In this document: positions 56,907-64,000 of the stretch, piece after piece
Layout: each line of letters starts with the position of its first letter
Numbering within the stretch: position 1 is the first letter of the stretch
Assembly (NCBI RefSeq): GCF_019966545.1
Contig: NZ_JAIMIC010000003.1
Span: 519,828 to 583,827, forward strand
Length of the DNA stretch: 64,000 nt
Direction of reading: 5' to 3'
DNA from: Heliomarina baculiformis
GTDB lineage: Bacteria; Pseudomonadota; Alphaproteobacteria; Rhodobacterales; Rhodobacteraceae
The notes under the pieces: generated by a model
What the model saw: the letters and a program-made list of their open reading frames with translations, nothing else
Told to the model about the DNA's origin: nothing
Databases searched by the model: none
Position numbers and translations under genes: made by a program

Positions 56907-58424
56907 GTGAGCAGCGTTCAGGCAACGCCGGTCAGCAAAGAACCTTTCAACGCCTGGCTTCACTACCAGCACTGGGCTGATCCGGTTCTGACCTTTGGTT
57001 TTCCGCAGGATGGCACGCACTTTCCCGGCTTTCCGGTGAACCAGCTGCGGGCCCTTTCCGACAGCCAGCAAGATGCCGTGTGTGGGATATTGCCAGACAT
57101 CTCCAGCTTTACCTTGCTCGGGTTCGAAGAAAGCAAAGCGCCGACCCTCCGCTACATAACGGATCGCAAGGCTTATGGCGCCAGCGCGTTCTTTCCATCG
57201 GCCGACGGTTCCGGTGGCGACGCGTTTTTTGGTCCCAACACTGATGACCCCACTCCGGGAAACGAATCTTATCTCTATTTCATACATGAGATCGGCCATA
57301 CGCTTGGGCTGGAACATGGCCATATCTACAAGCGCTTCGCGCGCTCGGATTACAACTCGCAAGAGTTCTCGATCATGACCTATGCCGATTATGTCGGGGA
57401 TACGGATATCTCGTCCTACGACAGCGGCAATATCGACTGGGCGCAAAGTTATATGCAGTTCGACATTGCAGCTTTGCAGTTCCTCTACGGTGCGAATTAC
57501 GCTGAAAGCGGCTTTGGGTGGAGCGGGGATACGATCTATGGTTTTGACCCGCAGACGGGTGAGATGTCGATCAACAATCACGGGCAGGGCGATGTCGCCG
57601 GCAACCGGATCTTTCGCACCATCTGGGATGGTAACGGGAATGACACCTACGATCTTGGGAATTATGCCACCAACCTGTCTCTCGACCTGAGACCGGGAAA
57701 GTTCTCGACTTTTTCATCCACGCAACTGGCTGATCTGAATCGCTTTGACGACGATCTGGCCTTTATGGCGCGGGGAAATCTTGCCAACGCCAGACTGGTT
57801 GATGGCGATGAACGTGCCCTGATCGAAAACGCGTTGGGCGGGGCCGGAAACGATCGGATCCGCGGTAATAATGCTGACAATATGCTGTCAGGAAATGAGG
57901 GGAACGACAGGATCTTTGGCGGTAAGGGCGAGGATCTCCTTTTTGGAGAGAATGGTCGCGACCGGCTCAAGGGGAACGGCGGCTGGGATGAGCTTTACGG
58001 CGGTATCGGTGACGACCGCTTGAAGGGAGGCAAAGGCGCTGACGTTCTGAATGGCGACGATGGTGATGATCTGCTATTCGGTGGGCGCGGACGAGACACC
58101 ATCAACGGAGGGGCGGGCTCCGATCAGCTGACCGGCGGTAGTGGGCGCGATACCTTTGCCTTTGATGCGTTGGGGCGTGGTGGCGAGAATACGATCCGAG
58201 ATTTCACCACAGGCAAGGACAAGATCGATCTGACCGGTGTTTCTGAGTTTGATCTGGAATTGAAACTGAACGGCATTTTCGCCGTTTCCATGGCAACTGT
58301 CATCTCAGTCCAAGAGACAGACGGGACCCGGATCGAAGTCGATCGGGACGGAGACGAGCATTCGAACCTGTCGATCTTTCTTTCTCAGGTCTTTGAGCTG
58401 CGCGAAGGCGATTTCCTGCTTTAA
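56907..58424 (+). CDS. serralysin-like RTX metalloprotease (M10 family)
   Basis: This is a 505-aa secreted zinc protease. The zinc site HEIGHTLGLEHGH occupies residues 127-139 and the Met-turn SIMTYADY has Met157. The C-terminal part has about ten GGxGxDxLxG-type RTX nonapeptides (about residues 308-418; e.g. GGKGADVLNGDDGDDLLFGG) that bind calcium, and no N-terminal signal peptide, as expected for type I secretion. I start at GTG 56907, which has GGAG 8 bp upstream; a TTG at 56826 is an alternative. No T1SS ABC/MFP/TolC genes are adjacent. It is followed by a P450 gene after 67 bp. Confidence 0.9.
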   Translation: MSSVQATPVSKEPFNAWLHYQHWADPVLTFGFPQDGTHFPGFPVNQLRALSDSQQDAVCGILPDISSFTLLGFEESKAPTLRYITDRKAYGASAFFPSADGSGGDAFFGPNTDDPTPGNESYLYFIHEIGHTLGLEHGHIYKRFARSDYNSQEFSIMTYADYVGDTDISSYDSGNIDWAQSYMQFDIAALQFLYGANYAESGFGWSGDTIYGFDPQTGEMSINNHGQGDVAGNRIFRTIWDGNGNDTYDLGNYATNLSLDLRPGKFSTFSSTQLADLNRFDDDLAFMARGNLANARLVDGDERALIENALGGAGNDRIRGNNADNMLSGNEGNDRIFGGKGEDLLFGENGRDRLKGNGGWDELYGGIGDDRLKGGKGADVLNGDDGDDLLFGGRGRDTINGGAGSDQLTGGSGRDTFAFDALGRGGENTIRDFTTGKDKIDLTGVSEFDLELKLNGIFAVSMATVISVQETDGTRIEVDRDGDEHSNLSIFLSQVFELREGDFLL

Positions 58425-58491
58425 GTTCAGGCTGCTGGTCACTCGTTGACACCCTGACGCCTGTGCAGGATGATCCGCGCGGGAGGATCGA

Positions 58492-59727
58492 ATGACAACG
58501 AATACGATGAGCGATGGCAAGGCAATTGCCACAAGCTTTGACCTTGCATCGCCGCCGCCGGGCTTTGTCGACGATCCCTTTGAGATCTACGACGCGCTGC
58601 TTGCCCATGCCCCGGTTTTACGTCAACCGGACGGCTCGGTGCTCCTTTCGCGCCATGCGGATCTTGAACGGATCTACAAGGATACGACCCTCTATTCCTC
58701 CGATAAGAAAGTTGCTTTCGCTCCGAAATTCGGTTCGGATTCCGCCTTGTACGAACACCACACGACATCGCTCGTATTCTCGGATCCGCCCTTGCACACA
58801 CGGGTTCGGCGGATCATGACGTCTGCTTTGACACCGCGTGCTTTGCAGCGGATGGAACCCGGTCTGGTCGATACGGTGGATGTGCTTTTGGATGAGATGT
58901 CCGGGAAAGAAGAAACCGACATCATCGAAAATTTTGCCTCGGCCATTCCAATCCAGATCATTGGTAACCTGCTGGACGTGCCGATGTCGGAACGGGGCCC
59001 GCTGCGCGACTGGTCGCTGGCAATCCTTGGCGCTCTTGAACCCTCTCTGTCCAAGGATCAGCTTGATCTGGGCAATCGTGCCGTCGTCGAATTCAAAACC
59101 TATCTCGAAGATCTGATCGCACGGCGCAGGCGCTCTCCGGGCGATCCGGAAACTGACGTGCTGACTAGGTTGATCAATGGTGACGGGGCCGAAGGCACGT
59201 TGAGTGAGACCGAGCTTATCCAGAACTGTATTTTCATTCTGAATGCGGGGCATGAAACGACGACGAACCTGATCGGGAACGGTCTGGCGATTTTGAACGA
59301 CTATCCCGATCAAAGACGAAAGCTGCTGGAGGAACCGGACGTGATTGCGCCCGCTATAGAGGAATTCCTGCGATTTCGCTCGCCCAACCAGCTGGGCAAC
59401 CGGGAAACCACCGCAGAGGTCGAGATCGGTGGGTTGACGATTGCGCCCGGTACGAACCTTCACCTTTGCATCGGGGCTGCTAACCGCGACCCTGAAGTCT
59501 TCGAAAATCCGCAAAAGCCGGACATTACCCGCAAACCAAACCGCCATCTTGCCTTCGCCGGTGGGCCGCACGTCTGTGTCGGCCTGACACTTGCACGGAT
59601 GGAGGGGCGCATTGCAATTTCGCGGTTTCTGAGCCGTTATCCAGAGTACCGGATTTTGAAGGGACGGGCGGGAGGCGGCAGGATGCGTTTTCGTGGGTAT
59701 GCCTGCCTGCCTGTTGACCTCAGCTGA
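58492..59727 (+). CDS. cytochrome P450
   Basis: This 411-aa soluble bacterial P450 would hydroxylate a small organic substrate using an external ferredoxin. The heme-ligand loop FAGGPHVCVGLTLARME carries Cys362; the I-helix oxygen-binding motif is NAGHETTTNLI; the K-helix ExxR is EEFLRFRS. The CYP family cannot be named without alignment; the general pattern recalls CYP in Alphaproteobacteria. There is no adjacent ferredoxin or reductase gene. Beyond it begins decayed DNA. Confidence 0.92.
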   Translation: MTTNTMSDGKAIATSFDLASPPPGFVDDPFEIYDALLAHAPVLRQPDGSVLLSRHADLERIYKDTTLYSSDKKVAFAPKFGSDSALYEHHTTSLVFSDPPLHTRVRRIMTSALTPRALQRMEPGLVDTVDVLLDEMSGKEETDIIENFASAIPIQIIGNLLDVPMSERGPLRDWSLAILGALEPSLSKDQLDLGNRAVVEFKTYLEDLIARRRRSPGDPETDVLTRLINGDGAEGTLSETELIQNCIFILNAGHETTTNLIGNGLAILNDYPDQRRKLLEEPDVIAPAIEEFLRFRSPNQLGNRETTAEVEIGGLTIAPGTNLHLCIGAANRDPEVFENPQKPDITRKPNRHLAFAGGPHVCVGLTLARMEGRIAISRFLSRYPEYRILKGRAGGGRMRFRGYACLPVDLS

Positions 59728-59922
59728 GAACGAGGGGCGCGAGCATATCGGGCGAGGCACCGGGTCAGCAGATTGCATCGCCGGTTCAATTCATCTTCAC
59801 CTCTGGTCGGTATTGTCCGGGAGGTCCGAGGTGGACGCAACTGACCAGCGCCATATCGAAGTCTCGAAGCCAGTGCCTTCTGGAGAGCGTGCTGCGAACA
59901 CTCCGACTTTCGCTCGAGTTAA

Positions 59923-60780
59923 ATGCATGGCCCAAAACTCGAAATCGGTTTTGACGACCTCATCGCAACGGCGGGCAGCTGTTTCGCCCAGAATATTTCG
60001 CTTTATCTACAGGGCGCATCCTTGCGATTCCAACAAATGTTACCCGTCCCGCGGTGTATAGCTCCAAGGATGGCGCGTCAGTTCGAATACGGTTTGTATT
60101 CGGCGCCCCATGGCAACATTACTAGTTCGTGACAGTTGCTCCAACCGGTTCAGGAGCGCATATTTTAGCCCCTTCGATGAACAAGTGGTGTGAAAAAGGA
60201 TGAACGTTATTTTGATGCACTTCCTCCGGCCGTCGGACCATTCGGTCTTAAACGCGTCGACGAAGTGCTTGCACATCGCTCAATCCACCTTGATCGTGTG
60301 GCAGCGATGGATTCCACTATTGCAGTGTTTATCTTTACGCTTGGTTTGACCGAGATCTGAGAGCACTGGGAGACCGGACAGATATATCCTGTCGTGCCGG
60401 GCGTGATTACGGGCGAATTTGATCCGGCCATTCATCAGTTTCACAACCATTATTTGAAGAAGTGCTGAATGTCCTAGAGGAGGTTATCCAATTTATGCGG
60501 CTCGTGAATCCAGCGCTTCGCTTCATCCTGAGTGTTTCTCCGGTTTCGCTGACGGCCACTGCAAGCGGGCTAAAATTTTTTGTCCCTTACGACCTATTCC
60601 AAGTCGGTTCTGCGCGCCGTTGCAGGCAAACCTGCCGCGACCGATCCGGGTGTCGATTATTTCTCTGCCTTTGAACTCGTCGCGGGTTTGCCGTTCGGCG
60701 CTAGAGGGGTCGAGCTAAACTTGCGTTCCGTCAGACAGACGCGGTGGACCCTGTCATGAGGGTGTTTTTAAGCCCATAGG
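59923..60780 (+). pseudogene. GSCFA-domain protein, degraded
   Basis: This 0.86-kb stretch encodes pieces of a GSCFA-family protein (a SGNH-hydrolase-like fold named after its N-terminal motif), scattered over reading frames. The motif itself reads LIATAGSCFAQNISLYLQ in frame at 59923. The same frame continues through TGA, TAG, TGA and TGA codons to RYFDALPPAVGPFG, HRSIHLDRVAAMD, FIFTLGLTE and WETGQIYPVVPGVITGEF. It then shifts to FEEVLNVLEEVIQ and ILSVSPVSLTATA, then to TYSKSVLRAVAGKPAATDPG and DYFSAFELVAGLPF, and finally to VDPVMRVFLSP. At least four stops and three frameshifts. The N-terminus before the motif is not recognisable. Confidence 0.85.
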
Positions 60781-60885
60781 GTTTCACTGGGGGGCATCGA
60801 AATGTCCAAAATGCTGACGTGCTCGGCGCAAGCGATCTGCCGACGAACACTGGTAAGAGGCCATGTTTGAAGTATATTCCTGGCG

Positions 60886-61654
60886 ATGAAGCTGCGTGTC
60901 ATTCGCAATTCGCATGTTTCCATGATCATGCGCGCCAGCCTGCCCGACAAGTTACCCAATCTGGAGTAGATGTTCTTTGCCAAGCTAGGACGTGGACAGG
61001 AAGTCATCCGTTTGTGCGGCTCTGAAACCCTTGAGGCTTGGCGAGAACATCGCCGGGTACTCCGACGGCACGACATGCCTGAGATACGTAAGCAGAGGGA
61101 ATTTGATAGCTTTGTATGTCGATATGTCCGCGACGGTTTTGCAATCATAGGCATGGTCACGGACCATTGGATCTTTAGCTGGCCGGGGGCCCACACACGA
61201 TCCGGCGTCCCATATTTGTCTGAACCCGCAATCTTGGCCACTCTCACGGCAAGGATTTGCGAAGATCCTAGCCATGACATTCTGGATAAAATTTGTAGGG
61301 TCTGCGACATGCCCTTAGTGATTGCGCCACAACCTTGCCCATCCAAAGCGGACCTCAAGAGCACTCGAGAGTTTCAGCGCTTCAAGCGTTTCATTAACAG
61401 GCCGTTGGAAACTAGCGGGCTACGCTGCTGGATCAGGCAAATCGCAACATTTTCGAGTCTGTAGAGGGGGTACAGTTCTTCCTCAACCTGGGGAAATCAT
61501 CAGGCACGGATTCGTGACGGATGAAAGTTTTACGCGCGATATTGGTCGGCTCGATGCCGATGGCAAGCAGCCCACAAGCTATATACTCCATGCCAACCGA
61601 GAATATAGGGCGATGATTTTGGAAGAATATAGACGCTTGGTAACAGTCGGTTGA
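60886..61654 (+). pseudogene. unrecognised protein gene, broken by a stop and a frameshift
   Basis: A frame from ATG 60886 encodes MKLRVIRNSHVSMIMRASLP, meets an in-frame TAG at 60967-60969, continues in frame as MFFAKLGRGQEVIRLCGSET and on through DMPLVIAPQPCPSKADLK, then near 61.38-61.45 kb the coding moves to another frame ending in FTRDIGRLDADGKQP and YILHANREYRAMILEEYRRL with a stop at 61654. Repaired length would be about 255 aa. The C-terminal HAN-x-x-Y block resembles the catalytic end of SGNH hydrolases, but I do not recognise the family. It lies about 100 bp after the GSCFA remnant and was probably its partner. Confidence 0.6.
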
Positions 61655-61943
61655 CCCTTTGCAATTTGAAAACCGCAGACGTCAGTGCTTCTTATGCCAC
61701 CTTGAATATTGCCTCAAATGATAGGGATCTCATCGAAAGCCGACGGGACAATTTTAAGAATTTGTTTGAACACTGCCGTGCTATGAGCGGAAGAAATCGA
61801 AAATCTCAAGCTGTTGGAAAATGGATCTGGAAAGGACCGCAAACGAGCTGTCTCGATCGCCAAACAGGGACGCAATGCCCTAATAACTAATTCGGAACAC
61901 TCGGAAAGGTTCGACCCAGTTGCGCATCGGCAAATGGGAACCT
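61655..61943. other. region without recognisable gene
   Basis: A 79-codon frame opens here (61651-61890) but its composition is unlike the neighbours, it has no family resemblance I can name, and it lacks a Shine-Dalgarno. I regard this stretch as further eroded DNA or non-coding, upstream of the histidine phosphatase gene. Confidence 0.4.
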
Positions 61944-62561
61944 ATGAGCGAAGAGCCCAAATGCAGTGAGACAATTTTGACCAGATATCCCGATCTTTTT
62001 ATCCTTCGGCACGGCGAAACGGAATGGAATCTTGCGGGGCGAATGCAAGGGCATCTGGATAGCCCGCTGACCGTACTGGGACGTGAACAAGCCCGGAAGC
62101 AGGGGCGGTTGCTCTCGCAGGTGGTGACCGACGCATGCGCATGGTTTTCCTCTCCGCAAGGTCGCGCATTCAATACTGCTCAGATCGCTGCGCCAAATGG
62201 TCGGCACATTCAACAGGATATCCGTTTGAAAGAGATAGGGATGGGGGATTGGACCGGTATGACCCGGCACGAAATCGGACAGGTGCGACCGGATCTTTTC
62301 GAGGAAGGAGCAGCCCCTCTGTCTTACTACGGGCAAGCGCCGGGAAGCGAGAGCATCGAGGCCGTCGCCGAGCGTGCGCGTGATTTCCTGTTGTCGCTCA
62401 CGACACCTGCGGTGATTGTCACCCACGGTATCACGAGCCGGGTTCTCCGCTGTGTCGCGCTGGATCTGGATCCTTCATGTTTTGCCCAACTGAACGGCGG
62501 GCAGGGCATCGTCTATGCGATCCGCAATGGCGATTACGGTGCTCTGGATGATGACGGATGA
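61944..62561 (+). CDS. histidine phosphatase family protein
   Basis: This 205-aa protein has the phosphoglycerate-mutase-like phosphatase core. The phospho-accepting His lies in LFILRHGETEWNLAGRMQG, with further catalytic residues in SSPQGRAFNTAQIA and in the late VIVTHGITSRVLRC. Substrate could be a phosphosugar, nucleotide or phosphoprotein. ATG 61944 follows GGGAAC, while a TTG at 61920 is possible. It ends 78 bp before tRNA-Val and is intact despite lying in decayed DNA. Confidence 0.85.
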   Translation: MSEEPKCSETILTRYPDLFILRHGETEWNLAGRMQGHLDSPLTVLGREQARKQGRLLSQVVTDACAWFSSPQGRAFNTAQIAAPNGRHIQQDIRLKEIGMGDWTGMTRHEIGQVRPDLFEEGAAPLSYYGQAPGSESIEAVAERARDFLLSLTTPAVIVTHGITSRVLRCVALDLDPSCFAQLNGGQGIVYAIRNGDYGALDDDG

Positions 62562-62639
62562 CGAAGCGAGGCTTTTCCCTAGTTTTGACGGGAAATCCTC
62601 TTGCGCAGTTGCGCAACCTCCGTTAAGTCCGCGTCGCAC

Positions 62640-62715
<76 letters not shown>

Positions 62716-62857
62716 TAATTCCTTGGTATAACAAATTCGTCGCGGTGCGTTCCGCCGTCTGTTTCCCGAATTCGGCAAGAAGCAGCATCGATCCAGTGTT
62801 CATCTGTTGTGCAATCGCGTGTCTGGCGTCGCTTTTTGACACGCACCCGAGCATGAA

Positions 62858-62980
62858 TGGGACCGCCGCGAGGCGCTCTTTAGTGACGTCATCGATCAGG
62901 TTGAACCCGCGGAACCGCTGGCCATTCGTGAACTGGTCATGGTCGAAATCCAACGAACTGCGAATTAGGCCGTGCCGTGG
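62858..62980 (-). pseudogene. IS3-family transposase OrfB fragment
   Basis: On the minus strand the frame from 62953 reads DFDHDQFTNGQRFRGFNLID followed by DVTKERLAAVP, which resembles the start of the DDE domain of IS3-family OrfB (LDFVHDQFTNGRRFRVLNIV-like). A slightly shifted frame just upstream gives RPNSQF, matching the P-N-Q-x-W block. The conserved DNGTEF part and the rest are missing. No inverted terminal repeats were found by eye. Only about 120 bp of the element is recognisable. Confidence 0.6.
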
Positions 62981-63058
62981 CCAAGAGGCACGAAACCTTG
63001 GTCTTGAAAACTGGTCTTAAAAGTAAAACTGGACAACGCCCATCGCAATCCCGGCGGA

Positions 63059-63403
63059 TTAATCCGATACTTTCTTCACAAATTGAGATTTCAAGCTCAT
63101 CTGACCAATTCCCGGAACCTTGCAATCTATGTCGTGATCGCCATCGACCAACCTAATGCCGCGAACCTTGGTCCCAACCTTAACCACCGACGAAGAACCT
63201 TTGACTTTCAAGTCCTTGATCACGATGACTGTGTCGCCGTCCACAAGGACATTCCCGACGCTGTCGCGAACCTCTGGCGCTGTGTCGGCTCGCTCATCCG
63301 GTACCCATTCGTATCCGCATTCTGGGCAAATCAATAAGGCATCGACCTGATAGACGAAAGTCGAGGAGCATTCGGGGCAGGGTGGTAACGTATCGGTCAT
63401 CAT
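63059..63403 (-). CDS. zinc-ribbon protein YjdM (PhnA-like)
   Basis: This 114-aa protein matches the YjdM/PhnA family. A zinc ribbon CPECSSTFVYQVDALLICPEC lies at the N-terminus, followed by the family core GNVLVDGDTVIVIKDLKVKG and SSVVKVGTKVRGIRLVDGDHDIDC, then the C-terminal LKSQFVKKV. Early work called it alkylphosphonate-related, but phosphonate uptake genes are absent here and the function is uncertain. Alternative ATGs at 63400 or 63412 cannot be excluded. Confidence 0.88.
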   Translation of the reverse strand: MMTDTLPPCPECSSTFVYQVDALLICPECGYEWVPDERADTAPEVRDSVGNVLVDGDTVIVIKDLKVKGSSSVVKVGTKVRGIRLVDGDHDIDCKVPGIGQMSLKSQFVKKVSD

Positions 63404-63678
63404 GTTGGCCAATAGACTGATGGCAGTCTGGAGAACAGCAGAAACTCTCCTCCATCAGGAACTTAAGACCCAGACTTGCCTTTTATCCCGTCTGAAACCC
63501 GAAAAGGCTTCAAGGGCCTCGAATAGGTAGCGACATAGCTTCTTGATGAGTGCCAACGTTGGTTTGGGCTGCCATGCCTACCGTTCTTCAAATAGATTGC
63601 TCTGTGAAATTCATGGCAACGGGTGGCATTTTCTGCGAACGTTTTTGCATAAACCGTCGATTAACCGGTGTTCCCGTA

Positions 63679-63986
63679 ATGCGATGCTTTGCTCTGCTCG
63701 GTCTTCCCGCAGTACTTGTTGGTTGCACAGAAGCCGAAACTACAGCCTTGATCGAAGTTCCCTCGGCCTATTCCTGACGAGAACGCGCTGTCGCCACGAT
63801 GTCTGTGGGATTTGATGAGACGGTAGCCCGTCCAGTTAACACGGACATCTTTGGTACTCAAAAATAATGAGGTGGACGCAGACGGCCTGCGATTCCGTTG
63901 CACCTTGAATTCCGAAGGCGATATGGACCTGTCGCGGTTTGATGCCGCTCCTTTGATAGCATTTACTGCAACAAAGGAGACTGACT
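63679..63986 (+). pseudogene. small lipoprotein gene, probably broken
   Basis: ATG 63679 encodes MRCFALLGLPAVLVGCTEAE, a signal peptide with lipobox LVGC, but an in-frame TGA at 63775-63777 stops it after 32 residues. The same frame then continues with RERAVATMSVGFDETVARPV and on to FGTQK; one base later a different frame reads LKNNEVDADGLRFRCTLNSE and onwards to near the window edge. Together these look like one lipoprotein of about 100 residues with a stop and a frameshift. Sequencing error is also possible. 63404-63678 shows no gene. Confidence 0.4.
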
Positions 63987-64000
63987 ATGGGACTGAAACG
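63987..64000 (+). CDS. start of a gene cut by the right edge
   Basis: ATG 63987 is preceded by AAAGGAG with 7 bp spacing, a strong Shine-Dalgarno. Only MGLK and part of a codon lie in the window, so no product can be named. Confidence 0.4.

Noticed and set aside
57830..58150. Short repeated units that could suggest a repeat array or CRISPR
   Set aside because: They are degenerate RTX nonapeptide codons (GGxGxDxL) in a protease gene, with no constant repeat and spacer pattern.
61651..61890. A 79-codon frame after the second pseudogene
   Set aside because: No ribosome-binding site, no recognisable family and composition unlike the neighbours; listed only as a region without a gene.

Overview
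The window is a high-GC stretch of an alphaproteobacterial chromosome. Gene content and family signatures point to Rhodobacterales (Rhodobacteraceae/Roseobacter group); the genus cannot be fixed from the sequence alone. The pointers are the argS-SPOR-nagZ-scpA-scpB block, a double-length dCTP deaminase, the rpmF-plsX-fabH-ihfA-merR block, a DUF4167 protein, an OlsB-like acyltransferase and the lptF-lptG-lptD-surA-pdxA-rsmA operon. Almost all of the first 59.7 kb is densely packed, intact core genome, with many 4-bp ATGA stop/start overlaps.

Layout. 1-8.9 kb: partial HesB/IscA gene, dgt, a CPA1 antiporter, argS, a SPOR protein, nagZ, scpA and scpB (cell-wall recycling and chromosome condensation). 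8.9-10.1 kb: dCTP deaminase and tRNA-Pro. 10.1-14.6 kb: a minus-strand block reading DUF177, rpmF, plsX, fabH, ihfA, merR (ribosome and fatty-acid/phospholipid initiation, nucleoid protein). 14.7-22.2 kb: BamE-like lipoprotein, OlsB-like acyltransferase, ABC-F ATPase, SDR, GNAT, a 48-aa membrane peptide, tyrS and anmK. 22.3-31.1 kb: cupin, selO, two EamA transporters, a DEAD-box helicase, a Fur-type regulator, an AbrB-like membrane protein, enolase and a small lipoprotein. 31.2-37.9 kb: GNAT, nucleoside hydrolase, sulfotransferase, mazG; then an M20 deacylase with two tandem ureohydrolases, and DUF1499. 37.8-41.0 kb: prfA-prmC and DUF4167.

41.0-48.5 kb is a minus-strand envelope operon (lptF, lptG, lptD, surA, pdxA, rsmA), divergent from pepA-holC. 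50.6-56.7 kb holds an aspartic protease, MarC, an orphan histidine kinase, a second ABC-F, ndk and DUF4112. 56.9-59.7 kb encodes a serralysin-like RTX metalloprotease followed by a cytochrome P450.

From about 59.7 kb to the right edge the character changes. Coding density falls, two adjacent genes (a GSCFA-domain protein and an unrecognised partner) are riddled with stops and frameshifts, an IS3-family transposase scrap lies beside a tRNA-Val, and a small lipoprotein gene also appears broken. Intact genes here are a histidine phosphatase and a YjdM/PhnA-like protein. This looks like decaying accessory DNA. I did not find a convincing new defence or biosynthetic system. The items most worth a second look are the decayed GSCFA locus, the M20/ureohydrolase module, the orphan RTX protease, and several tightly interlocked convergent gene ends.
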